Notes under the pieces: model-generated
The model's input: the letters and a program-made list of their open reading frames with translations, nothing else
Told to the model about the DNA's origin: nothing
Databases searched by the model: none
Translations under genes and position numbers: made by a program
Shown: positions 27,164 to 35,191 of the stretch, piece after piece
How positions within the stretch are numbered: position 1 is the stretch's first letter
How the letters are laid out: each line of letters begins with the position of its first letter
Origin: Aeromicrobium sp. CnD17-E
GTDB taxonomy: Bacteria > Actinomycetota > Actinomycetes > Propionibacteriales > Nocardioidaceae
Reading direction: 5' to 3'
DNA length: 62,309 bases
Assembly: GCF_024124745.1 (NCBI RefSeq)
Contig: NZ_JAMXRU010000010.1
Span: 1 to 62,309 of the forward strand

Positions 27164-27433
27164 GTGTGGCGAGGCGGGGGGGGTCCGTTCGACCGGCTCC
27201 TCGCCTTCCTCGCCCGCATCGCAGACGGAGACGGCGTCCCGAGCAACTCCCCCGTCGCCGTCCTTCGCAACCGCGTCATCAAGATGCGCGTCTCCGGCGG
27301 CAGGGTCAACGAGACCGAAGCCCTCGCTCTCGTCATCTACGCCTGGAACGCGCACCGAGCCGGCGAGACCAGAATCAAGCTGCAGATGCCGAAGGGCGGG
27401 CTCACTCCGGAGAACTTTCCTGAACCGCGATAG
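27164..27433 (+). CDS. Hypothetical protein of the element
   Basis: An 89-residue protein. GTG 27164 is the likely start, 10 bases after the previous stop. The segment FDRLLAFLARIADGDG, then NRVIKMRVSGGRVNETEALALVIYAWNAHRAGE and KLQMPKGGLTPENFPEPR, is compositionally normal. A run of eight G (27176-27183) lies within codons 5-7. Its end overlaps the convergent cyclase-like gene by 32 bp. No family recognised. Confidence 0.6.
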   Translation: MWRGGGGPFDRLLAFLARIADGDGVPSNSPVAVLRNRVIKMRVSGGRVNETEALALVIYAWNAHRAGETRIKLQMPKGGLTPENFPEPR

Positions 27434-28442
27434 CGCCCGACCCCACCGCGGGGCTCGAAGACTGCGCAGTTGGCAGCTCGTCAACCGGTACGGTCACGAC
27501 GCCGTCGTCCTCCGGGGGGCTCTCCCCGCGATCCTCGTACTCCAGCCGGTCCAGATAACCCTGCAGGGGGTCGATCGGCTTTCCTGTGAAGTGGCCGTTG
27601 CCCGATTCCGGGAGGTAGAGTTTAAAAGGCCACTGAGGGCTTGTGTAGCACGCTTCGCAAAGCTCGTGAATTTGCTCGAGAGCCGTGGCGGGATCGTCGA
27701 ACGGAGCAAACGCCTTGTGAACTGGCGAGTCGTGTTCAAGGTCGAGCGCGAACACCGGGTACCTCTGGTTGCGCCACACCCCCTTGAGACCATCCGAATG
27801 TAGAAGTCGCATCGGAGGCAGCCTGTACTCCGCTTGGGGTCCGGGAGTTTTTTCGAAACAAGCAAGGGCAAAGGACACTTCCACCGACATGGTGAAGTAT
27901 CGCTCATCGCACTTGCTGAAGACTCTGAAGCCGGTGTCGATACTCGGCCCGAAGTAGTCGTACAGAAACTTCGTATGCCTACGGTGTCCGCGGAGAGCTT
28001 CCTGATTCAGCATTACGACATCTTTTCCCGAGGTCTCACTCCCGGGATTTCTCGGGATAGTCGACATGCTGTCGGGCCCCGGAAAAGTCGCGATGAACGC
28101 CCCACCTTTTGTGCCGAGCGTCGTATCGTCAAGGCTGTTGGTCGAGTATCCAGCCATGGCATCCAGCCAAGTGATGATGGCGTCGTGGATGTCCTGTTCT
28201 CGCGAAACGTCGCACGTAAAGATCAACTCATCCCCAACCGGCTTCCATAGATGGAACGTCAGGTTTGTGGTCTTCTGGCGGGTTTGCGCGGAGCGAAGTT
28301 CCTGGGGGAACTCCCTATAGAACTGAAGGAAGACCTTCTGCCAAGGGTCTCGATCGCGGGCAGATGCTTGCTGTTTGAAGTGCGTCGACCCAGTCAGGTC
28401 GCAGGACAGGAACAACGTCGACTGACCCGCAGCGGCCGTCAC
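27402..28442 (-). CDS. Class III nucleotide-cyclase-like protein (Pycsar-cyclase-like)
   Basis: A 346-residue protein with the landmarks of class III nucleotidyl cyclases: FLSCDLTGSTHFK with metal ligand Asp15, KPVGDELIF with Asp71, and GPSIDTGFRVFSK (165-177) with a possible transition-state Arg173. FK after the GST motif and the W..F..FY..FP helix resemble prokaryotic anti-phage cyclases (Pycsar), as far as I can judge by eye. No membrane or sensor domain; the C-terminal 50 residues are acidic and low-complexity. The GTG start overlaps the ImmA stop (GTGA). The product nucleotide is unknown, and enzymatic activity is inference. Confidence 0.55.
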   Translation of the reverse strand: MTAAAGQSTLFLSCDLTGSTHFKQQASARDRDPWQKVFLQFYREFPQELRSAQTRQKTTNLTFHLWKPVGDELIFTCDVSREQDIHDAIITWLDAMAGYSTNSLDDTTLGTKGGAFIATFPGPDSMSTIPRNPGSETSGKDVVMLNQEALRGHRRHTKFLYDYFGPSIDTGFRVFSKCDERYFTMSVEVSFALACFEKTPGPQAEYRLPPMRLLHSDGLKGVWRNQRYPVFALDLEHDSPVHKAFAPFDDPATALEQIHELCEACYTSPQWPFKLYLPESGNGHFTGKPIDPLQGYLDRLEYEDRGESPPEDDGVVTVPVDELPTAQSSSPAVGSGAIAVQESSPE

Positions 28443-28927
28443 AGACCCAACACCTGGGCCCGCACCTCCGCAGCAGCGGGGGAAACCTCAAAACGCTCCG
28501 CCAACGCCCACGCGTCTCCGCCGAACTCATGAAAGGCACGACGGAACTCATTGGCCGGCATGAGCAGAGCCGATGCAAAGACGTTCGCCTCGGTTTCCGC
28601 CCTATTCCTGCCTCCACGTGCGAAAGCTTTGCTGGCAGCTTCCTTCGCCACGACGTAATGCAGAAAATAGTGCCCAAGTTCATGCGCGATCGTAAACCGG
28701 TCTCGGCGCTGCGAGGTGAATCGAGGGATGAAGACGGTAAAGCGACCCACCTTGTCCACGTGCAAGGACTCGCCGTCACTCTCGTACTCGACCGTGCCGC
28801 CGAGCTTCTTCAGCAGAGCATCGAGGTCAGCGCGGCCATCCTCGTCGTAGACCTCGTAGACTTGACCGACGCGCTCCGCGTAGTTCGCGATCGTCGCGTT
28901 GGTCAGGTTCGACGCCTTTGTACTCAC
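28439..28927 (-). CDS. ImmA/IrrE-family metallopeptidase
   Basis: A 162-residue zinc protease. The motif HELGH is at residues 82-86 in FTIAHELGHYFLH, and ETEANVFASALLMP (111-124) supplies the third ligand Glu113, as in ImmA and IrrE. Such enzymes cleave XRE-type repressors. The GTG at 28927 is chosen because GGAGGA lies 4-9 bases upstream; a start 42 bp further up lacks this. It is coupled to the cyclase-like gene (GTGA). A possible target is the XRE protein encoded at 41047. Confidence 0.85.
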   Translation of the reverse strand: MSTKASNLTNATIANYAERVGQVYEVYDEDGRADLDALLKKLGGTVEYESDGESLHVDKVGRFTVFIPRFTSQRRDRFTIAHELGHYFLHYVVAKEAASKAFARGGRNRAETEANVFASALLMPANEFRRAFHEFGGDAWALAERFEVSPAAAEVRAQVLGL

Positions 28928-28939
28928 AGTTCCTCCGCC

Positions 28940-28964
28940 TCGAGGACTGTTGGAGAGTCCTCGA
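28940..28964 (-). promoter_or_regulatory. Inverted repeat next to the ImmA ribosome-binding site
   Basis: TCGAGGACT (28940-28948) and AGTCCTCGA (28956-28964) are perfect 9-bp arms with a 7-nt spacer, directly upstream of the GGAGGA site. A TAGAGT -10-like hexamer lies just upstream on the minus strand. It could be an operator at the transcription start or an RNA hairpin beside the ribosome-binding site. Confidence 0.5.
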
Positions 28965-29105
28965 CTCACACTCTAGCGCGCACCCGTGCCGTTGGGGCTG
29001 TGACGCGCGGGCGTGTTTCGTCACAGCATCCCAGTCCATTTCCGCCATCATTCGGCAGCCCGTGCGATTAACATAACTCCCAAGGAGTGGCGGAGTGGCC
29101 GACCC

Positions 29106-29462
29106 CTAGCGCCAGACTCCGCCGTTGGGCAGGCCGCCCGTGGTCGACGTGGTGTGGTGGGCGCTACGGCCGAAGTTCCAGGTCGCTTCAGCACGCTGCG
29201 TCGCAAGGTCGGGGTCAGCGCCAGCTTCAAACAGGAGCGCCGGGGCGTGCAGGTCCCGTGGCTGCTGAATGCCCGGGTGTGCCAGAAAGCCTCCCAGGGC
29301 CATCCCGCACGCTTCCGCGAGGATGTCCGTCCGTCCCTGAGCGATCTCGCGGAGCTCCGCGACAGCCGACTCTCGGTCGACGCCTTCACGAGCGAGGCGA
29401 CGCGCGGCGGTCGTGAGCCGGATCTCGAGGTGCCGGTCGGGGCTGAGTCGTTGGCGGGCCAT
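29106..29462 (-). CDS. Hypothetical protein of the element
   Basis: A 118-residue protein from ATG 29462. LEIRLTTAARRLAREGVDRESAVAELREIAQGRTDILAEACGMALG is a strongly helical, repeat-like segment similar to small proteins often carried by actinobacterial integrative elements. The C-terminal part (about residue 65 onward) looks less structured. No signal peptide. Function unknown. Confidence 0.6.
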   Translation of the reverse strand: MARQRLSPDRHLEIRLTTAARRLAREGVDRESAVAELREIAQGRTDILAEACGMALGGFLAHPGIQQPRDLHAPALLFEAGADPDLATQRAEATWNFGRSAHHTTSTTGGLPNGGVWR

Positions 29463-29521
29463 GGCGGCAACCTACGGAGTCCCACCGACTCTTCCTCTAC
29501 GAGGCGCAGCCGGCACCTTGG

Positions 29522-30223
29522 TCAAATCCGATTCCGCTGCGACCACTCTCGAAGTATCGCGGGGTCCATTCGGCCGACCTCGGGCCACCGCAGCTTCACT
29601 CCCGCGGCGACGCGCTGGCAGAGCTTGTACGCCTCAGCTGCGTCCTCTGGACGGCATCCCTTCTCCAACATGTGGGCCCGCACTTGCTCAGGCGGCAGCA
29701 CGAGGCGCGCATCGGCCAGGATCTTGATGGTGGACTTCACCATGCCGTAGCCCAGCGTTCCACCTAGATTGCCGACGAGACTCTCCAAGCCAGCTCTGAC
29801 CGTTCTGTCTAGGCCTACGTTTCCGGACGGCACGAACGCCTCTCCCAGCAGTTCCGCCTTGGATCCGTTCGCCCATGCCGTCACCCACGGCAATGGCGAC
29901 GTGGGGGCCTGCCAGGGCAGCAGGCACATCGCTCGGATGTCGCGATCGTGCGACAAGAGCTCTGTGAAAGCCTCCGCCGTGGGCCACACGGCCAGCACCG
30001 GTCCGTTCGGGAAACCGCGCCCACGCTTCGAAACTCTGACATTCGGCATCTTCGCTAGAGCGGAGATCCCCTGCCATTCGCTCAACACATAGGCGTTCGG
30101 AACGTCGAGCAAGATCTCCCCACCGAGTTCTCGCAGTTGCCGCAGGATCCATCGGACCCCAAGACGCACCGCGCCGGACTTGTCCTCGGCGCCAGGGGTG
30201 ATTGCACACGGATACTGGCTCAC
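29522..30223 (-). CDS. Hypothetical protein, divergent leaderless gene A
   Basis: A 233-residue cytosolic protein. ILLDVPNAYVLSEWQGISALAKMPNV and PNGPVLAVWPTAEAFTELLS suggest an alpha/beta N-terminal domain; the C-terminus (ILADARLVLPPEQVRAHMLEKG) is helical. No catalytic motif or family recognised. A -10 TAGCCT (30230-30235) lies exactly 6 bases before GTG 30223, so the mRNA is probably leaderless. Divergent from 30283. Confidence 0.7.
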   Translation of the reverse strand: MSQYPCAITPGAEDKSGAVRLGVRWILRQLRELGGEILLDVPNAYVLSEWQGISALAKMPNVRVSKRGRGFPNGPVLAVWPTAEAFTELLSHDRDIRAMCLLPWQAPTSPLPWVTAWANGSKAELLGEAFVPSGNVGLDRTVRAGLESLVGNLGGTLGYGMVKSTIKILADARLVLPPEQVRAHMLEKGCRPEDAAEAYKLCQRVAAGVKLRWPEVGRMDPAILREWSQRNRI

Positions 30224-30282
30224 TGGTCCAGGCTAGAGCGAAGATCTGACGAATTGTCGGGTCCGAACCCTACGATCGACTC
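30224..30282. promoter_or_regulatory. Back-to-back leaderless promoters
   Basis: Minus strand: TAGCCT (30230-30235), 6 bases from GTG. Plus strand: TACGAT (30271-30276), 6 bases from ATG. Both -35 regions fall in the same 30246-30259 stretch (TGACGA on plus, CGACAA on minus), so the two promoters overlap and may exclude each other. Confidence 0.55.
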
Positions 30283-30699
30283 ATGCCCCCATCTCGCGAC
30301 GCTCAGCGGAAGCACGTCGTCATCGGGCTCGCTCTCGGGGTGCTGCTCGAGGGCGTCGACGCAGTGTCGTCCGACAAGATGAAGTTCGCATTCGCCTTCA
30401 ACCGTGCCTGGAGCGCATGGCCCAAAGCCAACAACTTTCGAGGGATCTCGGGTCCTTTTCCCGGCGACTTCATCTGGGGTGGACTCAGCAAGTCCGCCAA
30501 CAGGCAGATGGCGTTCGCGGCCTGGGACGGCTCGCAGCGCGGTTGGTGGATCGCCTACTCGCCCATGGAAGGCATCACGCTTCAGGATGCCGTGGAGATT
30601 CACTCAGATGAGCGGGCGATTGAAGCCGACTGGCGCCACCTAGCTCGACTCTTCATCGAAGCGATCGGTGATGAAGGCGTCGGTGTTATCGACGACTGA
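30283..30699 (+). CDS. Hypothetical protein, divergent leaderless gene B
   Basis: A 138-residue protein. RKHVVIGLALGVLLEGVDAV is a hydrophobic N-terminal helix, followed by KFAFAFNRAWSAWPKANNFRGISG and FAAWDGSQRGWWIAYSPMEGITLQDAV, rich in aromatic residues. The C-terminus is a charged helix ending in acidic residues. No family recognised. It shares a 59-bp promoter region with the divergent gene at 30223, which suggests a functional pair. Confidence 0.7.
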   Translation: MPPSRDAQRKHVVIGLALGVLLEGVDAVSSDKMKFAFAFNRAWSAWPKANNFRGISGPFPGDFIWGGLSKSANRQMAFAAWDGSQRGWWIAYSPMEGITLQDAVEIHSDERAIEADWRHLARLFIEAIGDEGVGVIDD

Positions 30700-30712
30700 G
30701 CGCGAACCGTGC

Positions 30713-30811
30713 TCATCCGCGACCCGCCCTTCGGTTGCTGTCGTTGAATCGCTCACGAACCGCGATCCCGTAGAGGCCGATGCCGTAGTGCCCGAGACCG
30801 TAGGCCGTCAT
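30713..30811 (-). pseudogene. Remnant of a phage minor tail protein gene
   Basis: A 32-codon frame starting MTAYGLGHYGIGLYG, coupled to the tape measure stop (ATGA 30808-30811). The YGxGxYGxGxYG pattern is typical of the N-terminus of tail proteins encoded just after the tape measure gene in actinophages. It ends after about 17 further unrelated residues, so the tail module appears to have been cut here. Confidence 0.55.
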
Positions 30812-33800
30812 CCGAGCACCCCCACCTTCTGCTGGCCGGCGTCCAGGTTGTGCTGGACCAGGCGGGCGACCTCGCGAGCCAGGGACGTCTCGTCGAACTT
30901 CATCGTGACCGTCTGCTCGAGCTTCGTGACCTGCTGACGCTGCGCGGCCGACAGATTCCCCGACCAGCCCCGGGCGGCCATCCACGCTGGGTCAGTCGTC
31001 AACTGGCCGTAGGCGCCAGCCACCCCCTGCAGGGTCGCGACCTGGGCGTTCACGCGCCGCAACGCGTTCGCGTCGGACAGGTAGTGCCGGGCCAGCTTGA
31101 TCGCCGACTTCGACGGGCCGGCCGCCTGCAGCTGCTGCAGCAGCCACGGGGCCGCGCCACGCTTCTTCAACTGGAACAGCAGACTCGTCAGCGTCGCCAT
31201 GTCCGCGATCGACCGGTCCAACGCCCGCTCCACCTGCTCAGGCGTGGACAGTCCCTCGATTGACGTGTTGCTGCTGATGAACGAGTCGGTCGCCTGGCGG
31301 CGGTCCTCGCGCAGCTGGCGGCGCTGCTCGGCGCGGTTGTCGCGGTACTCGTTGTACTGGTCCGGGCTCATGCCACGGCGGCGGGCATCCCGCGACGCGC
31401 GCAGCGTGCCCGCGTACTCGCGGCGGGTCTCGATCAGATCCTGCCGCGCCTCAACCCGGTCCAGGCCACGCAGCACGTACCGCGTCGGGCGGGTGTCCTT
31501 GCCCTTCGGTTTCTTGCCGTACTTCTCCCGCTCGTTCAACGACCGCTGCAGGTCCCGCATTCGGATCCGCAGCCGGGTCAGCTCGAGCGAGGAGACCGCG
31601 TCGACCTGTCCACCCGACGCGAACCCGGGGACGTCGCCCAGCAGGTCCGACAGGTTGAGGCCAGCGTTGATTGCGGCCAGCCACTGGTCGTTCTCGCGCG
31701 AGGAGCGTTCGTTGATGATCCACTCACCGGAACGCACCATGAGCGTCTTCCCGGCGGGGCCTCGCGCGATGACGTTGTCCAGCATCGGGTTCGACGGGGG
31801 CCGCCCGGGCACCACGCCACCGGATGCGTACCCCTGCGGCACGACTCCGCCGGTGGCTGCGGCCGGCTGGATGGGGATGCTGATCCCGGGCAGGCTGTTC
31901 GCGAAGGACAGCAGCCCGCCGATGGCCTGCCGCGCGGCTTGCGTGTTCGCGTCGACCTTGAGCGTGGCCGAGTCGCCGTCGACGGAGTAGAGGTAGCCGA
32001 CGGCCTCTTGGATGTCGCGCGTGGCGAAGTCCTTCGCCCGCATGATCGTCTCGACCTCTTCGGGCGTCAGACCGTACTGCCGTGATAGGGCGACCACGTC
32101 CTCGATCGACTTCACGGCGCCTGGCGTGGCGATCCTGGTCGTGACTTCGGCCGGCAGCTTGATCAGTTCGTCGGCGTACTTCCCCAGGCCAGCGGAGGCG
32201 AGCCTGGTCCGCTCACCGAGGTCCTCGAACTGCCACAACGCTCCGCGGGTGCCTCCACCACCGCCGAGGTCCTCACCGAAGATCTGATTGCGGAGCTCGA
32301 GCGTCTCGCGCTGCTTCTCGTTCGCCGTCATCGCCGACTGGCGCAGATCCTCGTACCGCTTCGGCAGGGACTCGAGGAGCTTGTCGTTGTAGATCTCGCC
32401 CAGGATGCCGGCGATGCCGATCACCCCGGCGGACCGGCCCAGTGCGGTCTTGGAGACGGCGCCCAGTGCCGTCCCTCGCGCTGCGCCTCCTGCGGCCGAC
32501 CCGGCGGCGCTGGCGCCGGCTCCGGCGGCTGCAGCGCCGGCGGCTCCCGGCAGGACCTTCGGCACGGCGTAGCGCGCGAACGCCCCGGTCACGAGGGCGG
32601 TCTGAGCCCACTCCGGCATCGCGTTGAACGCATCGGCTACGGCCTTGATCGCTGGGGCGAGGGCTTCAGCTGCGTCGGCTGCGATGCCCATCGTCGTGGC
32701 GACAGCGGGCAGGGTGGACTCCGCGGCCGGTCCGAGCGTGTCAACGAGCCAGACCGCAGCGTCCCCTGCCTTGCGACCCCACTCCTCGAAGTCGCCGTCG
32801 GCGGCCACATCCGAGAGCCGGTCCGCGACCTCAACGATCGCGGGCGCCAGACCCTTGCCGAACTGGATCTTCGCGGTCTCAATCTGCCCGGAAAGGTTCT
32901 CGAGCGCTCCCGAAGTGCCCGACATCGACGCGTCCGCGAGACGCTGCGCCGCGCCCAGGTCCGACGTCTGCCGAATGTAGCCCTCAAGCCCCTCGGCGCC
33001 CTCCTGGATGAGGACGTTCGCCGCGCGGCGGGCATCAGCACCAAAGATGGTCGTCAACGCGGCCGTCCGCTCCTTCGCGGACATGCCACCGAAAGTCCGC
33101 TGCAGCCGCTCGGCGATCTGCGTCGCGGACACGAACTCGCCGTTACTGTCGGTGAACGTCAGACCCAGCTCGGCCATCGCCTGAGCCTGTTCCTTCGTCT
33201 GCGGCACCAGACGCGTCAACATCGTCCGCAGCGACGTGCCCGCGTCCGAACCCTGGATGCCCGCGTTCGAAAACGCCGCCAGGATGCCCGTGGTCTCCTG
33301 CACTGACAGGCCCGCCGAGTTGGCCTCCGTGCCGGCCTGAGCGAGCGCCTGCGTGATGTCCGAGACGTCCGCGCTCGAGGCGTTCGCGGCGCCCGCGAGA
33401 GCCGACACCGCCTCGTCGGTCTGCGACGCCTCCAACCGGAACGCGCCCATCGTGTTGACGACCGAGTTCGCCGCCACGTCCAGGTCCAGGCTGCCCGCCG
33501 CCGCCAGGGTGAGCGAGTTCTTCAACGCGCCAGCCTGGATCTGCGCCGGCGACAGACCACCCTTCGCCAGCTCGAGCATCGCCGACGCGGACTCCTGAGC
33601 AGAGAACACCGTGTCAGCACCGAGCTTCATCGCCAAGTCGTCCAATTCGGACATCGCAGCCTTGGGCGCCTTCGTCTGCTGCGCGACCTGACGCATGGTC
33701 CGCGAGTACGCGGCCTCCAGCTGCACCGAGTCCTTGACGAGCTTCGCGATGCCGACCGTCGCGACCGACCCGGCTGCGACCTGCATCGCGTTGCGGATCT

Positions 33801-33921
33801 GGAATCCCGACCGCTGTCCCTGCGAACCCAGCGCGACAGTGTCGCGGGACGCCTGCTGCAAGGCGGTCTTGTACTGCCCAGCATCGAGCGTCAGAACGAC
33901 CCTGACGGACCGGTCAGCCAC
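30808..33921 (-). CDS. Phage tail tape measure protein (TP901 family)
   Basis: A 1037-residue protein. The TP901 core is at residues about 50-330: LEAAYSRTMRQVAQQTKAP, LAKGGLSPAQIQAGAL and STSLRTMLTR-like motifs (here GTSLRTMLTRL). An Ala/Gly-rich hydrophobic stretch follows near 480-540, then YASGGVV repeats and VRSGEWIINERSS, then helical C-terminus. It sets tail length in siphoviruses. The GTG at 33921 has AGGAG upstream and overlaps the previous gene by 8 bases. It is full-length with no frame disruption, although no other structural genes are present. Confidence 0.93.
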   Translation of the reverse strand: MADRSVRVVLTLDAGQYKTALQQASRDTVALGSQGQRSGFQIRNAMQVAAGSVATVGIAKLVKDSVQLEAAYSRTMRQVAQQTKAPKAAMSELDDLAMKLGADTVFSAQESASAMLELAKGGLSPAQIQAGALKNSLTLAAAGSLDLDVAANSVVNTMGAFRLEASQTDEAVSALAGAANASSADVSDITQALAQAGTEANSAGLSVQETTGILAAFSNAGIQGSDAGTSLRTMLTRLVPQTKEQAQAMAELGLTFTDSNGEFVSATQIAERLQRTFGGMSAKERTAALTTIFGADARRAANVLIQEGAEGLEGYIRQTSDLGAAQRLADASMSGTSGALENLSGQIETAKIQFGKGLAPAIVEVADRLSDVAADGDFEEWGRKAGDAAVWLVDTLGPAAESTLPAVATTMGIAADAAEALAPAIKAVADAFNAMPEWAQTALVTGAFARYAVPKVLPGAAGAAAAGAGASAAGSAAGGAARGTALGAVSKTALGRSAGVIGIAGILGEIYNDKLLESLPKRYEDLRQSAMTANEKQRETLELRNQIFGEDLGGGGGTRGALWQFEDLGERTRLASAGLGKYADELIKLPAEVTTRIATPGAVKSIEDVVALSRQYGLTPEEVETIMRAKDFATRDIQEAVGYLYSVDGDSATLKVDANTQAARQAIGGLLSFANSLPGISIPIQPAAATGGVVPQGYASGGVVPGRPPSNPMLDNVIARGPAGKTLMVRSGEWIINERSSRENDQWLAAINAGLNLSDLLGDVPGFASGGQVDAVSSLELTRLRIRMRDLQRSLNEREKYGKKPKGKDTRPTRYVLRGLDRVEARQDLIETRREYAGTLRASRDARRRGMSPDQYNEYRDNRAEQRRQLREDRRQATDSFISSNTSIEGLSTPEQVERALDRSIADMATLTSLLFQLKKRGAAPWLLQQLQAAGPSKSAIKLARHYLSDANALRRVNAQVATLQGVAGAYGQLTTDPAWMAARGWSGNLSAAQRQQVTKLEQTVTMKFDETSLAREVARLVQHNLDAGQQKVGVLG

Positions 33922-34219
33922 GAGCAGCTCCTTCCGTAGGCCTGCACGCGCCGAGGATGATTCGGGCGCGAAGCGCACCAACGACGGCAGCCTCTGGCTG
34001 TCCGGAGAGTCGCGAAAGTTCAGAGACCGCCGCCGACGCCATCCCCGCGAGAACGAAGGCCATCTCTGGGGCACCGTCGTCGACGACGGCGTCGCTGAAG
34101 AGCTCCTCGAGGGTCGGAGTGCCGCCATCACCCGTCATCCGCAGCAGCACCTGCGAGACGCGGTCTACCTCGTCCCGCTCCACACCGATGACCCGCATCG
34201 GCGCATACCGGCCACGCAC
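33914..34219 (-). CDS. Hypothetical protein upstream of the tape measure gene
   Basis: A 101-residue protein overlapping the tape measure start by 8 bases. MRVIGVERDEVDRVSQVLLRM and MAFVLAGMASAAVSELSRLSGQPEAAVVGAL are predicted helices. The position before a tape measure gene is normally taken by tail assembly chaperones with a slippery frameshift; no slippery heptamer was recognised here, so that role is only possible. Confidence 0.65.
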   Translation of the reverse strand: MRGRYAPMRVIGVERDEVDRVSQVLLRMTGDGGTPTLEELFSDAVVDDGAPEMAFVLAGMASAAVSELSRLSGQPEAAVVGALRARIILGACRPTEGAARG

Positions 34220-34220
34220 G

Positions 34221-34904
34221 TCAGACTCCCTGGCTCAAGGGACTGGAAGCTAGCGCCGCTTCGACTGACCAGACAGCCGACTCGCCAACCAGGCAGTCTG
34301 GCCAAAACTCACGCTCCGGCAGTCCGAAGACGGAACCATCCTGGATCGACGCCTGCGAACGAACGAGGGGCCGCGGATCCTCACCGGCCAGCAGCATGCG
34401 CAAGGAACGCGCTCGCAGCTCTGCGATCTTCACCGGAAGCGTCAAACGGTCTGACACCATCGGCTTCTTGAGTCGACGAATCTCCCCAGTGAACTCACTG
34501 CGCTGTTCTTCGAACGCGGGCGCGAACTCACCTTCATGAGCCGCAAGACGCTGCAACAGGCCGTTCGTCTTCTCCTGGTGCTTTGCGAGCACAGCTCGCG
34601 CGGCTGCTGCCGTGTCGTCGTAGTGATCCGCCTCTAGTCGAAGGACGTGCCGGCGAGCCGCCAGCACCTTCGGGGCGACAGCCTCCGCTGCAGCGTCAGC
34701 GACCTCCACGGCGTACGACAGACTGGCGATCTTTTCCGCGTAGCTCTCCGCTTGGGACGGATCGTCAACGACCGCAGATCCCATCTCGGCGCGAGTGGCT
34801 GCGAGAGCGAGACGACCGTCCTCCGCCGCCCTCTCCCATGACTCCCGCGACGCCAGGAGCGAACGAACACGGTCCCCGACTGCAGCACGGTCCTGAGCAG
34901 TCAT
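34221..34904 (-). CDS. Coiled-coil hypothetical protein
   Basis: A 227-residue, mostly helical protein; residues 20-160 (ESWERAAEDGRLALAATRAEM, VLAARRHVLRLEADHYDD, EEQRSEFTGEIRRLKKP) have coiled-coil character. It is coupled on both sides: ATGA with the gene before and 1 base to the gene after. It could be a structural or scaffolding factor of the same tail-related operon. No family recognised. Confidence 0.65.
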   Translation of the reverse strand: MTAQDRAAVGDRVRSLLASRESWERAAEDGRLALAATRAEMGSAVVDDPSQAESYAEKIASLSYAVEVADAAAEAVAPKVLAARRHVLRLEADHYDDTAAAARAVLAKHQEKTNGLLQRLAAHEGEFAPAFEEQRSEFTGEIRRLKKPMVSDRLTLPVKIAELRARSLRMLLAGEDPRPLVRSQASIQDGSVFGLPEREFWPDCLVGESAVWSVEAALASSPLSQGV

Positions 34905-35191
34905 CGGGCACCTTCTGTCGACGAATCGAGCTTCGCCCGCTCCTGCTCGACCACGTTCAACAGGTCGAACCGGACCCTCGAGGATCCGAACATGCTGCGG
35001 GCCAGCCCCGCCTCCCGGAAGCTGCCGTACGTCCCGCGAGCCAGGGAAAGAGCAGCCCGCTTCGCATCAGCCTCGGAAAGCCCGATGCGGCGAAAGTCCG
35101 CCACGTCCCGTTGGCCCCCCGACTCCCGCATGTCACGCACACGACCGAAGATCCGTGCCCGCTGCGCGTCGTTCTCAGCTCTGCTGCTCAT
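34901..35191 (-). CDS. Hypothetical protein of the tape-measure operon
   Basis: A 96-residue basic protein from ATG 35191 (ATGA overlap with the HTH gene upstream, ATGA overlap downstream). DVADFRRIGLSEADAKRAALSLARGTYGSFREAG suggests a short helical bundle. No family recognised. Confidence 0.65.
   Translation of the reverse strand: MSSRAENDAQRARIFGRVRDMRESGGQRDVADFRRIGLSEADAKRAALSLARGTYGSFREAGLARSMFGSSRVRFDLLNVVEQERAKLDSSTEGAR

Noticed and set aside
27176-27183. Eight-G run as programmed frameshift site
   Set aside because: The frame before and after the run is already continuous from GTG 27164 and no overlapping partner frame was found.
29080-29120. tRNA-Ser-like stretch (GTGGCGGAGTGGCC...)
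   Set aside because: No acceptor stem, anticodon arm or T-arm could be folded.
33914-34904. Frameshifted tail assembly chaperone pair before the tape measure gene
   Set aside because: No slippery heptamer was recognised and the two frames are separate complete genes; the position alone is not enough.
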